Positions 54,179 to 61,918 of a stretch of 64,000 nt of DNA are shown one piece after another. The DNA is from Pseudomonadota bacterium (GTDB lineage: Bacteria > Pseudomonadota > Alphaproteobacteria > Rhizobiales > Rhizobiaceae). The stretch lies in the NCBI GenBank assembly GCA_023451735.1, contig JAEXYH010000036.1, positions 124,001 to 188,000 of the forward strand. Direction: 5' to 3'. Below the pieces are notes generated by a model, which searched no databases, was not told where the DNA came from, and saw nothing but the letters and a program-made list of their open reading frames with translations. Position 1 is the stretch's first letter, and each line of letters opens with the position of its first letter. The position numbers and the translations under genes are program-made.

Positions 54179-54376
54179 ATGCGTGGTCGAATTCCATCAA
54201 ATGTGGCTTTACGTCCGAGCGATCTAGCTCTGCTGGACCGGGTTTTCGCCCAGGTGATCCCGGAGCATGATACTCATCCCGATGAACTTGCCATGCTGCT
54301 AGTGCGGTTATACCAGGACGGCACCACCTCCGAAAGCGAGCTGCTCTCTGCGGCCGAACGCTGGTTTCGGGGCTAG
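54179..54376 (+). CDS. Small hypothetical protein (65 aa)
   Basis: MRGRIPSNVALRPSDLALLD, then RVFAQVIPEHDTHPDELAML and AERWFRG. AAGGAAA lies before the ATG. Charged, helical, no membrane segment. Not recognised; the codon pattern looks real. Confidence 0.55.
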   Translation: MRGRIPSNVALRPSDLALLDRVFAQVIPEHDTHPDELAMLLVRLYQDGTTSESELLSAAERWFRG

Positions 54377-54493
54377 AAGCCGTCTAGCATCCGGATCCGC
54401 GGGGAAATTTGATTACCGGTTTCAATCCCCGCATAGCGACCACAATCTCGCCACGCGGTGCTTTATGTTAGCCCCGATTGAGCGAGGCGATCC

Positions 54494-54583
54494 ATGAAGT
54501 TAAGCGTTTACGATGTGATCATGCGGGCCTGTTTGGTCCTTATCGGCGTCTACATTTACAGCTTTCACGACATTTTCGCTTAG
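54494..54583 (+). CDS. Tiny single-pass membrane protein (29 aa)
   Basis: MKLSVYDVIMRACLVLIGVY followed by IYSFHDIFA. One hydrophobic segment of about 15 residues; GAGGCGATCC precedes the ATG. Below the size usually annotated. Function unknown; such proteins often modulate larger membrane complexes. Confidence 0.45.
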   Translation: MKLSVYDVIMRACLVLIGVYIYSFHDIFA

Positions 54584-54606
54584 GCTTCCCTGATGCCGCG
54601 TGACTA

Positions 54607-54681
54607 TTAGCGCGCTCCGAGAAGCGTAAGCACGACAAACACGAGAGCGAATGCCGCAACGACCAAGACAATGGTTTTCAT
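54607..54681 (-). CDS. Tiny single-pass membrane protein (24 aa)
   Basis: MKTIVLVVAAFALVFVVLTL then LGAR. Almost wholly one membrane helix with a positive residue at each end. AGGA lies eight bases before the ATG. Convergent with the tiny gene at 54494. Confidence 0.45.
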   Translation of the reverse strand: MKTIVLVVAAFALVFVVLTLLGAR

Positions 54682-54755
54682 AGGGTGTTCCTGTACAACC
54701 TCGATATCTTGGCACAACGGGCGCCGACAGTACTAACCTGTCCTTCGACGCGAGT

Positions 54756-54974
54756 ATGAAAACCATGATAGGCAAGATTTCTCTCAGCCTTGCCGCCTTC
54801 ATCACAATCTCCTGGGTGGGCGGGATGGCACGTTCGTTTGGATCTACTTTTAGGATTTCAGGGTTCAAATTGATGACGCCCGTAGGCTGCCGGGCGGATT
54901 CGAAAAGAACAGCTATTGTCTCACTCATCGAAATAGTTGAGCGTGGCCAGACCAGCTGTGAGGAAACACTATGA
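54756..54974 (+). CDS. Possible small exported protein
   Basis: 72 codons: MKTMIGKISLSLAAFITISW could be a signal or membrane segment. The stop overlaps the next gene's ATG. An opposite-strand frame covers the same DNA, so the coding strand is uncertain. Confidence 0.35.
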   Translation: MKTMIGKISLSLAAFITISWVGGMARSFGSTFRISGFKLMTPVGCRADSKRTAIVSLIEIVERGQTSCEETL

Positions 54975-55210
54975 AGTTCTTTGTTGCCAAAATGACGTAC
55001 AAGAATGGGGACCGGTCCCACCCTTGGACACTGTTCGCTCCATCCTACGCGGATGCGGTCCAGAGGCTTGAAACGGGCAGTCGTGCGGATGATTTTTCAG
55101 CCATTGCGGTCGCTGAATCATTCAGAGCGGACTACTTCGGACGCACCTTGCACGAACCGAACGATTCCGTTGTTGAACACCACGACATCACTTGGTCACC
55201 AGAAGCGTAG
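54971..55210 (+). CDS. Hypothetical protein (79 aa)
   Basis: MKFFVAKMTYKNGDRSHPWT, then LFAPSYADAVQRLETGSRAD and YFGRTLHEPNDSVVEHHDIT. GAGGAAA lies six bases before the ATG. A compact alpha/beta composition supports a real protein. No family recognised. Confidence 0.6.
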   Translation: MKFFVAKMTYKNGDRSHPWTLFAPSYADAVQRLETGSRADDFSAIAVAESFRADYFGRTLHEPNDSVVEHHDITWSPEA

Positions 55211-55561
55211 ACACGAAATGCCCCGCCTTCGCTCCCCCCACACATAATCAGGTACTGGAAGGTGGCGCGCAACGTGGCTCGAGGGGATCATGACAGCTGG
55301 ACTTGATACGACGAGGATGTCGATATCAGCCAGGTTACCCCGGATAAGATAAGACCCCGCAGGCCGTCCTCGACTGGTTCAAGGTCTGGTACCGCTGCGC
55401 GGAACGTAGCTGTCCCAATCGTCTTGTGCCAAGGATGGAACTTATAGCACCGTGAGTGCCGCAAAGTTGGTGAAGTATTGGTACGACTAAATTCTCAAGG
55501 CGAACGGGTTGCCGGAGAAGGAGTAATTGCCGTTTCGTAGGGCCGTACCATCTCATGAACG
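55211..55561. other. Gap without a confident gene
   Basis: Short frames in several registers, none with a recognisable motif; it looks like decayed coding sequence (QAVLDWFKVWYRCAE in one frame) but I cannot identify the source. Confidence 0.35.
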
Positions 55562-55789
55562 ATGGAGAACATCGATCCGTCCGCCTCACCACGATCTGAC
55601 CGGACCATCGCATGCCAGGAGGCGCTGGAAACGTCCTTTCGTGAACTGATGGATCACGCGGTAAAAGCAGGATGGACTGAGGGCGAGGTCATGGCGGCTC
55701 TGATTGAGCTCGCCGAAAATCACATGCTCGCCAACCAGGTGCGCGAGAACGAAGAGACAATCCTCGATATGATCCGTCGGAAGACTTAG
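55562..55789 (+). CDS. Small hypothetical protein, intact copy of repeated ORF
   Basis: 75 residues. CQEALETSFRELMDHAVKAG, then WTEGEVMAALIELAENHMLA and RENEETILDMIRRKT: a helical acidic protein. Its 3' two-thirds are duplicated at 51479-51580, where the reading frame is broken. A strong terminator follows in both copies. Function unknown. Confidence 0.65.
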   Translation: MENIDPSASPRSDRTIACQEALETSFRELMDHAVKAGWTEGEVMAALIELAENHMLANQVRENEETILDMIRRKT

Positions 55790-55927
55790 TCGTCCGACCA
55801 CCTACCTCTTTAGGAGACGTCGACATTCTAGGCCAGGTGGCGCTCAATGTCAGCGAGGCGGTAGGCGCGCCTCAATCTCTGTTGAAAGTGACTTGCCCCT
55901 TGGTCCACTCCCGAGGGGCTTTTTTTG
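55681..55927 (+). repeat. Direct repeat, copy B
   Basis: Matches 51479-51722 through the small ORF end, the TTTAGGAGACGTCGACA block, the AATGTCAG-GAGG block and the terminator. About 4.2 kb lies between copies. The copies differ by scattered substitutions and small indels, so the duplication is not recent. Confidence 0.85.
55895..55927 (+). terminator. Rho-independent terminator in repeat copy B
   Basis: GCCCCTTGG-N7-CCGAGGGGC followed by eight T; same structure as copy A with one G-T pair. Confidence 0.85.
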
Positions 55928-56304
55928 TAATACTTCGCCACAGAGATGTCGGGGCGCAGATGTCCGTTACTTCCAAAAGAGGGCATTTCCTCGGGCACGC
56001 GTTCCCACGTTGTCCTCATGTAGACAATACACGCACAGTCGCTCGGAACAACCTCTGCCTTACACTCACTGAAATTGCGCGAGAACGGTGACTTCAGTTC
56101 ACGAAATGCGGTCCTGACGATAGCTTGGGTGAAACGGCCCAAGTTACCTTCTTCTGTCACTTTGGATTTCAAGGCCCATCCATCTGCGAAATAGAGATGC
56201 GATGTCGAGCCAGTTGGCGATCAGGCTGCTCTCCAAAATGATCCACTCTCCTGTATCGCCCGTATTCCGATCGAATTCTCTCTCTTTGGGATGAGGACGC
56301 CGTG
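55928..56304. other. Gap with a doubtful minus-strand frame
   Basis: A 114-codon minus-strand frame (55828-56172) runs into repeat copy B and has no recognised motif. Otherwise nothing supported. Confidence 0.3.
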
Positions 56305-56574
56305 ATGCCGAAATACTTTTTCCATATCGAGGAAGTGGATTCGACGATCATCGATGGCGATGGCTTCGAATTTGCTGACGATGATGAAGCAATAAAAGAG
56401 GCGAAACATGCCATCGTGGAATTTGCTCTTGAAGCGGCAAGGCAGTCGAGAGATTTAAGTGTTCTAGGTCTTACGATATGCGATGTCGGCGGAGCGATCA
56501 TCGCAGAGCTACGCTCCGATGACGTATTGCTTCGGATGCTCATTGAGGCTTGGGATGGTCGCCAACCAGATTGA
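56305..56574 (+). CDS. DUF6894-type small protein
   Basis: 89 residues. MPKYFFHIEEVDSTIIDGDG, then EFADDDEAIKEAKHAIVEFA. The YFFHI...D..G.E..D...A...A pattern is that of the DUF6894 family, very common and multi-copy in rhizobia, of unknown function and often stress-linked. ATG 56305 follows a GTG that could be an alternative. Confidence 0.82.
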   Translation: MPKYFFHIEEVDSTIIDGDGFEFADDDEAIKEAKHAIVEFALEAARQSRDLSVLGLTICDVGGAIIAELRSDDVLLRMLIEAWDGRQPD

Positions 56575-57115
56575 ATGTCTGCAGCCAAAGCCGACAGCGC
56601 TACCGGCACAAAGCGAAATGTCCCACTTACTATGGTGGCGCCGCTTCCAGCGTGTGACGATATGGTCGCCGGATCGCTTTAAAGCATATCAACTCGCTCT
56701 GAGGCTTACTGATCTCGAAGCGTCTAAGCATTGAATCCATCGAGCCGCACGCGACACTCGTTGGGCTCGCTGTTGGGATAATACGCATTGCGGACGGTTC
56801 GAGATCATTCCTGTCGGCGGTACGTCCTTGGACAAAGCAGATGCCGACTAAGACGGAGAGTGTGCCCGACATCGATGTAGCGGACAGGTAGCTACTCAAG
56901 CCTTCATTAAAGCCATCTTTGGAGGGTAGCATCAAGCTCTCGTTGCCACAGGTTTTCGCCGTTTTATCCCAAACCATGTGCGGCTGCCAAACATTCGACG
57001 GCAATATATGGATTGGTCGACACGGCAGGACAGGACCGCGACCGGTACGTCTGCTCCAGGATATCGTCCATCCCACCTATTTCTGGCCGATGAACAAAAA
57101 TGGTCTCTTCATTGC
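56575..57115. other. Gap of about 540 bp
   Basis: Overlapping frames of 80-150 codons on both strands without conserved features. No gene supported. Confidence 0.35.
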
Positions 57116-57141
57116 GGAACATAAACACAGAACAACAGGTT
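57116..57141 (+). promoter_or_regulatory. Candidate EcfG (general stress) promoter
   Basis: GGAAC (57116) and GGTT (57138) with a 17-bp spacer, one base off the consensus; it lies 16 bp before the ATG at 57157. Confidence 0.4.
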
Positions 57142-57156
57142 ATTCATCTGTCGTTC

Positions 57157-57441
57157 ATGTTGAAAGCAAAGCAGATGTTTTTGAGCACCCTCCAGCCTAC
57201 GACTTCGTTCACCTTCAGCCCCGATCATGGTATCTCCATGGAGAAGACCGCGATCGAGACGGAAATGAGCTACATCCCTGATCTCGACGCGACCACGCTC
57301 ACTGTCGATGTAACAGGCGACTACATTGTGCTCGAAGGCACGGTGAAAACCAATGTTGAGTTGGCGCGGGTCCTTCGCATTGCCCACGAGATTGTCGGTT
57401 ACGACCGCGTCCTCTCTCGGATCGTCGTCTGCTCGCTCTAA
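57157..57441 (+). CDS. BON-domain-like protein
   Basis: 94 residues from ATG 57157; the internal ATG at 57232 would give 69. DLDATTLTVDVTGDYIVLEG, then TVKTNVELARVLRIAHEIVG: the strand-loop-helix of a BON domain, usually periplasmic or stress-related (OsmY type), binding lipids or membranes. No clear signal peptide. A strong terminator follows. Confidence 0.7.
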   Translation: MLKAKQMFLSTLQPTTSFTFSPDHGISMEKTAIETEMSYIPDLDATTLTVDVTGDYIVLEGTVKTNVELARVLRIAHEIVGYDRVLSRIVVCSL

Positions 57442-57463
57442 ATTCTTTTCTGGCAGACAACCG

Positions 57464-57499
57464 AAACCCCGCCGACATCATCGAGCGGGGTTTTATTTT
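57464..57499 (+). terminator. Rho-independent terminator
   Basis: AAACCCCGC-N12-GCGGGGTTT with TTATTTT tail, 23 bp after the BON gene stop. Confidence 0.88.
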
Positions 57500-57867
57500 C
57501 CGGAATCTTACGACATTCAATCGATGCGACAGTGACCATTTTAAATGCGTGACTTTGTTAACCCGTTGAGCGGATGGAGTATCAAGTTTCACTGGGTTTT
57601 GCAGATCGTTGAGAAGAAGACCGCATCCGTGGCGTAACGGGCAGGCCCGCCCATCAACCCACCTATGCTTTTACCACCGCAACCGCGAGCACCCTCTTGG
57701 GAGCAGTCCCTGCAGGCGGTCTTAACAGTTAAGACGACAGCTCGGTGCGGGTGCCCCACTAAAGCCGACGGGTAGATTTCCATTCCGCATCCACTATATG
57801 GCGGAAATCGCCGAGCCTCGGCGGGTGAGAGATGATCACGCTCTCGCGGTAACGCGAAGGACTCTCG

Positions 57868-58038
57868 ATGCCAAAACTTCCAGTCGGCCTCACCGACCAG
57901 CAACGCTCAGCCATTTTCGAAGAAGGCAAAAGGGCTGCAATTGCCAAGCGCAGCCCATTCACCTGCCCTTACATCAACGATGTAAGCGAAGAGAGATTCA
58001 CTCTGTGGACTGACGGATACAGGTCCGCGGGAAATTGA
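57868..58038 (+). CDS. Rmf/CrpP-like small protein (56 aa)
   Basis: MPKLPVGLTDQQRSAIFEEG, then KRAAIAKRSPFTCPYINDVS and LWTDGYRSAGN. The EG..AA......CPY...........W..GY layout resembles the Rmf/CrpP fold: ribosome modulation factor and the CrpP family. AAGGA lies eight bases before the ATG. Missed by length filters. Whether it binds ribosomes or has another role cannot be decided here. Confidence 0.6.
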   Translation: MPKLPVGLTDQQRSAIFEEGKRAAIAKRSPFTCPYINDVSEERFTLWTDGYRSAGN

Positions 58039-58490
58039 TGTTTGGGATGTAGGTCGAGAAACTTTTCCCGGTTCATCAACGTTATCAACGCGTCGTCACG
58101 GGCCAGCGCCGCTTTCACCTCCAGCGAAGTGCAGGCACAGCGCGGCTCGTGGCGGCACCACAAGGTGCTAGGGTAGTGCGCTTTAAAACGTAACCTTGCA
58201 GCGGATGCCGTCGACCATATCCTTCATCGTGCCGACGATATTGGTGCCGAAAAACGCGGTGCCTTCCGTCGGAGATCTCTGCCGCAAGTCTTGCTGAGGT
58301 GGATGTTGTCGTCGAGCCGCCTTGCCGCCGTCGAATTGCAGGTCGTGCCGGCGCCGACATTTCAGCTGGGTGCCAGCATTGAACATCTCCAGCCGAGCGG
58401 CTGCGTGCACCAATTGGACAAGGCAGTTCGCGAGATATTGCCGGTAATCGCGCTCGCGCCTATGCGCGCCGGTCGCTTATGGTCCAGGCC
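58039..58490. other. Gap, possibly decayed coding sequence
   Basis: Overlapping short frames on both strands (for example 58183-58413 minus, 58291-58503 plus). Phrases such as FFGTNIVGTMKDMVDGIRCK look protein-like, but I cannot name a family. Confidence 0.35.
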
Positions 58491-58515
58491 GGAACATTGG
58501 TAGTCGCGTGTCGTT
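58491..58515 (+). promoter_or_regulatory. EcfG (general stress) promoter
   Basis: GGAAC-N16-CGTT, exact consensus, 24 bp before the ATG at 58540. Confidence 0.75.
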
Positions 58516-58539
58516 ACTATCGAAACAAGGAACGGACCG

Positions 58540-58743
58540 ATGACGACACTGACTTATGCTCCGATGATTGCGCTCGCCGTCTTCTTGATCCTGGCGATCG
58601 GCGTATTTGCATTCATAATTCTCCGTCGTGGCAAAATGCGTCGCGTGGAGAGTAGCTTGGTTGATCCGGATAAGCCGACATACGACTGGCTTTACCGAGA
58701 GGCTGAAAACGCACACAAGATCGGCGGTCACCCTGGAAAGTGA
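58540..58743 (+). CDS. Small membrane protein (67 aa), stress-type promoter
   Basis: MTTLTYAPMIALAVFLILAI then GVFAFIILRRGKMRRVESSL: one N-terminal membrane helix followed by a basic then polar cytoplasmic tail. AAGGAACGG lies before the ATG. Exact EcfG promoter upstream, so probably general-stress-induced. Confidence 0.65.
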   Translation: MTTLTYAPMIALAVFLILAIGVFAFIILRRGKMRRVESSLVDPDKPTYDWLYREAENAHKIGGHPGK

Positions 58744-58825
58744 TCCGTTTCCGAACGCCATAATAACCGCTTGTTAACGCACCTTCCGGCAGAATGACCG
58801 TCAGGGGACTATGCTGGAGAGAATA

Positions 58826-58948
58826 ATGCGTATCAGCGGCACCGTCCTCTTTGTTGTTCCATTATTGGCACTGACCGCCTTGGGCGCTTCCGTGTTATGG
58901 GAGCGCCCCTCTTCCATCGATTACACGTTCACAAGCAGTATCCCCTGA
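58826..58948 (+). CDS. Small exported or membrane protein (40 aa)
   Basis: MRISGTVLFVVPLLALTALG then ASVLWERPSSIDYTFTSSIP. A hydrophobic helix with Arg at residue 2 resembles a signal anchor. GGAGAG lies six bases before the ATG; an in-frame ATG at 58811 is an alternative. Confidence 0.45.
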   Translation: MRISGTVLFVVPLLALTALGASVLWERPSSIDYTFTSSIP

Positions 58949-59090
58949 TCCAGGAGACAGCGCGGGTGCGTAAGCCGATTGGATGCGATTGCGAGCGATC
59001 TCGGTAAACCCATGGAAACTTCCGTTCTCGGGCACCACCGAAAGCCATGCCAGCCGCTTGAATTTACGCTTTAGAAGACGATCATAACTC

Positions 59091-59291
59091 TCATCTCGTT
59101 TCCTGCAGCAGTCCAATATTGATGGTGCTTTCGAGAGAGAACATCGCATCTAATAATTGATCTTGTGTGTACCCCGCGCCAATCAGCGGAATACAAATGT
59201 GGTAAAGGCCTATCGGTTGGTCCGTTTCGGCTTTAAGCAGGCGAAGCTGCTCAAGGATCGCGGCAGTTGTTTCTATGTTAGTCAGCCGCAT
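59091..59291 (-). CDS. Small hypothetical protein (66 aa)
   Basis: MRLTNIETTAAILEQLRLLK, then AETDQPIGLYHICIPLIGAG and YTQDQLLDAMFSLES. A small helical protein; no family recognised. Confidence 0.5.
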   Translation of the reverse strand: MRLTNIETTAAILEQLRLLKAETDQPIGLYHICIPLIGAGYTQDQLLDAMFSLESTINIGLLQETR

Positions 59292-59371
59292 CGACGCGAG
59301 TGTCCTCCGCGCAGGGCGACCGGACCAACGCCGCCATAAACGTACCGTCGACGAGCAATCGAGAATCGCGA

Positions 59372-59623
59372 TTATCGAGCATCGATCGCAGCGCCGACAC
59401 TTTCCGCCGCCACGGATCTTAGCTGTCGCGCCATCAAGTAGGCAGCAACATCTCCACCGCAGGCCTCGACGAGCAGGTTGACTGTGTAACCAGCGGCTTC
59501 GGCTTCGGCTTCCGCGCGCAGTGCGCCCGCGAGCATAGCGAAATCATGCACTTCACCTGCGGGCAAGGCTGCGTAAGGTCGTAATTCAAGCCGGTCGTCA
59601 ATCCAGTCTTCGATGATCATCAT
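59372..59623 (-). CDS. Small hypothetical protein (83 aa)
   Basis: MMIIEDWIDDRLELRPYAAL, then EVHDFAMLAGALRAEAEAEA and a C-terminal helix ending VGAAIDAR. ATG 59623 has GGAG eight bases upstream. Ala/Glu-rich helices, no recognised domain. Confidence 0.5.
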   Translation of the reverse strand: MMIIEDWIDDRLELRPYAALPAGEVHDFAMLAGALRAEAEAEAAGYTVNLLVEACGGDVAAYLMARQLRSVAAESVGAAIDAR

Positions 59624-59748
59624 CCGAGCAACTCCAATTTGATCCCGATAATCGACGACCGCAGGTTTCGTTCCGTGATAAAATAGGCCGGAGCGACTGC
59701 TCGCACCGACCCTCATCACCCGGCAGACTTGCTGCCTGGCCATCTCTC

Positions 59749-60213
59749 TTAGTCCAGAAGCTCTGCTGGCACCTTGCCGCCGTTTTCCGACAGCTTGCGA
59801 AGTAGCGCCTTGTGAAGCCATAGGTTCATTTCAGCCGAGCCATCTTTTTCGCCGGTATAGCCGAGCTCTTCAGCCAGCTCCTTTCGTTCAGCCAAGCTGG
59901 CATCCATGCCGAGAGCCTTCATCAGGTCGACGATCGAGTGCTTCCAGTTCAATTTCTGGCCACTGCGAGCGACAGCGGCGTCTAGGATCGGTGCGACCTC
60001 GATAGCAGACGGCGTTGCCGATTGGCTTGGGGACGTGGCGCCTGACGTCGGCGGTACCGCCTGTCCAGTGCCACCAACAGTGGGTGCCGTCGTCGCAGCA
60101 GGCTCGGGAATAGATGGTGGTTGCAGTGTTGGCTCAGGTTCGGTGGGAGATGCTGGGGCCGCATGTGCGGCGCCGCCGAAGATTGCATCCTTGATCTTGC
60201 TGAAAATGCTCAC
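59749..60213 (-). CDS. DUF3597 domain protein
   Basis: 154 residues. N-terminal MSIFSKIKDAIFGGAAHAAP, a Pro/Ala/Thr-rich linker (about 20-70), then the DUF3597 domain: ILDAAVARSGQKLNWKHSIV, DLMKALGMDASLAERKELAE, ELGYTGEKDGSAEMNLWLHK. Function of the family is unknown; members resemble LysM-associated osmotic/stress proteins such as YgaU. A near-consensus EcfG promoter lies upstream. Confidence 0.88.
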   Translation of the reverse strand: MSIFSKIKDAIFGGAAHAAPASPTEPEPTLQPPSIPEPAATTAPTVGGTGQAVPPTSGATSPSQSATPSAIEVAPILDAAVARSGQKLNWKHSIVDLMKALGMDASLAERKELAEELGYTGEKDGSAEMNLWLHKALLRKLSENGGKVPAELLD

Positions 60214-60246
60214 GTATCTCTCCTCTTTCGTGAATTCACGAGGACC

Positions 60247-60271
60247 AACTGTTCGTGAGACGTTGCGTTCC
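60247..60271 (-). promoter_or_regulatory. Candidate EcfG (general stress) promoter
   Basis: Minus strand GGAAC-N16-AGTT, one base off consensus, 34 bp upstream of the DUF3597 gene. Confidence 0.5.
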
Positions 60272-60893
60272 GATATGTTTTAAAAACGTGGCGCCAAGTC
60301 TGGCTCTCTCTTTTAGGAAAGCCTACAGACCCCGGTAGAAGGGGTGTCTCCCTTCGCGCCGTTTGGACGAACACCGCCGCCGTTCGCGGGATTGAATGAA
60401 TGAAGTGAATGGGAAGTTCAGCCTCCCAACTGAACCTCCCTGCTCAATCGCTAGGAGTGCGAGAGCCGCTGGATTATGACCGCCGTTTCATGGAGAGCAA
60501 GAGCATTCGGCTGATCGAAGGCGCGCTTTTTAAAGCCCGGCGGCCTGTCGTGAACGACGATCAAGAAAGGCCGTTTTAGCGAACGACTTCTTTGCCGGCG
60601 ACGCGCTGGTTTCGAAAGTCTACCAATGCCGGATATCTGTGCCCTCGCGCCTTTACGTTGATATCCATTGGTGCCCGTCCATCGCGCTCAGTGGCGATAG
60701 AAAAGTTTGTTGCGGAGCGCATCCAGAAACAGAAAGCGCCGTCCCAGCCAGGGAGGGCCCAGGTCACTCACATGGTATAGATCCGTATCATTGTTTGACG
60801 TTCTCGCAGGGGCCGAGCATGGTTCGGATCGTTGTCGATGCTGTTGCGGCCAATACTTACGGAACCAAATTGAAAGTGCGATGTTATACAGGC
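60272..60893. other. Gap of about 620 bp
   Basis: A minus-strand frame (60576-60767) with internal ATG giving MDINVKARGHRYPALVDFRN could be a 30-residue protein, but support is weak. Otherwise nothing seen. Confidence 0.35.
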
Positions 60894-60960
60894 GTCGCGA
60901 GGGCCGTCCCCGTCCCCCGACCCGAGTTTAAGTCCCCTCTCGAACTCAAGCTCTCGCGAC
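60894..60960. repeat. Stem-loop element, copy 2
   Basis: Outer stem GTCGCGAGGGC / GCTCTCGCGAC (one G-T pair) and the same inner GAGTTTAAGTCCCCTCTCG segment as copy 1 at 52746. Sequence on either side differs. Again it sits just upstream of a TTGAC box and a LexA site. Confidence 0.8.
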
Positions 60961-61014
60961 ACCCTCCCCTTGGAACCACTGTCCATTCCTTTCAGTTGAC
61001 ACGACGCCTATGTA

Positions 61015-61029
61015 GAACATAAAGAGAAC
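61015..61029 (+). promoter_or_regulatory. LexA (SOS) box, cassette 2
   Basis: GAACATAAAGAGAAC, perfect GAAC-N7-GAAC, overlapping the -10 region of a promoter with TTGACA at 60995-61000. The next gene starts 60 bp downstream. Confidence 0.85.
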
Positions 61030-61089
61030 TTACGGAGGTCCCTTGCGGACGGCCGCTTCCTTGCGTCCCGGTATTGCAAAGGAGAAAAC

Positions 61090-61506
61090 ATGTTCACGAT
61101 AGGCGAGGTTTATCCTCAAGAGGAAGAGCCTGATCCTGACTTGTTGGTGCAGATTGGCTGGAAGGCCGAGCATTACGAATTTGAATTCTTCGAAGCCGCG
61201 GTCCTGATCGATGGAGGATCGACGGATTCCTGGTTCGAATTCGCCTACAGCCGTCAGTTAGGCGGTGCCTTCGTTCTGTGGCGAAGCGGAGTTTCTGCAT
61301 TGGAGGCAGCAAGAAGCGCCACTTATGGCTGGGTTGACGCTAATGACGTCGGATCAATCCCTCAAGCCGTAGAGTCGAAAGCGGAGGCTTACGGCCCTCC
61401 GCTGGATGGCTACTACTTCGATACTCTGGAATTCTACCGGATGTATCCTGGCGGGTTCGCCACGACGGACGGATCTCAGTCGATATCAGATCGTCTCTCG
61501 ACATGA
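61090..61506 (+). CDS. SOS-regulated hypothetical protein (138 aa)
   Basis: MFTIGEVYPQEEEPDPDLLV, then GWKAEHYEFEFFEAAVLIDG, AFVLWRSGVSALEAARSATY, and LDGYYFDTLEFYRMYPGGFA. Strongly acidic and rich in aromatic residues. AAGGAGAAAAC precedes the ATG. Not homologous to the 57-aa gene in the same position of cassette 1. Directly under a LexA box. The acidity could fit a DNA-mimic or inhibitor, but this is only a guess. Its stop overlaps the ATG of a decayed Cys-rich gene. Confidence 0.65.
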   Translation: MFTIGEVYPQEEEPDPDLLVQIGWKAEHYEFEFFEAAVLIDGGSTDSWFEFAYSRQLGGAFVLWRSGVSALEAARSATYGWVDANDVGSIPQAVESKAEAYGPPLDGYYFDTLEFYRMYPGGFATTDGSQSISDRLST

Positions 61507-61740
61507 GCTTGCTCGCCTTAGGGCGCATCACGGAGAAGCGATAGAAATTTCGTGGGAGCGCTGCGATCGCGGCATGGCTTTTCAACTCCAGGCACAGGTT
61601 AGGAAATTCGGTGCGGCCGTCGAGTTCGCGCAATTCCAGCAAAGCCTGCCGATCGGTTTTGAGCGCGCCGGTGCGGATGTCGCCTGCCCATCGTTCTCAT
61701 GTCTGCTTAACGCCGGAATTTACTTAGAGGATCGGAGATG
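61503..61740 (+). pseudogene. Frameshifted homologue of the Cys-rich gene at 53085
   Basis: Starts ATGAGC, overlapping the previous stop (ATGA), but the first frame ends after 13 codons. The other frame reads EAIEISWERCDRGMAFQLQA then QVRKFGAAVEFAQFQQSLPI, aligned with KIDMSCSRCDRHGVYDRKAL and VKKFGAAIEFVELRRILAIG. Several zinc-ligand Cys are also lost. Dead copy. Confidence 0.78.
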
Positions 61741-61918
61741 GACGACGAGACAAGAACCATCCGAACCCATCTGTCATGTGGAGCACCACTGCGAAGCTGA
61801 AGGATGCGAAACGAGGGGCTGCTATGGCTTTGAAGAAAGCAGAACCGTGGCGCACTGGTTTTGCTGTGCGTACCAGCCGCGCCTTTACCACGAAATTCCT
61901 CCTCACAGCGAAGGCTAG
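61738..61918 (+). pseudogene. Frameshifted homologue of the Cys/His-rich gene at 53320
   Basis: ATG at 61738 reads MDDETRTIRT, matching the start of the intact gene, and then stops early. The alternative frame gives VEHHCEAEGCETRGCYGFEE then SRTVAHWFCCAYQPRLYHE, clearly homologous. The decay parallels that of the preceding gene. Confidence 0.8.

Noticed and set aside
54500..55021. 173-codon minus-strand frame over the tiny membrane genes
   Set aside because: It overlaps several better-supported small genes and shows no conserved pattern, though part of it (from about 54935) cannot be fully excluded.
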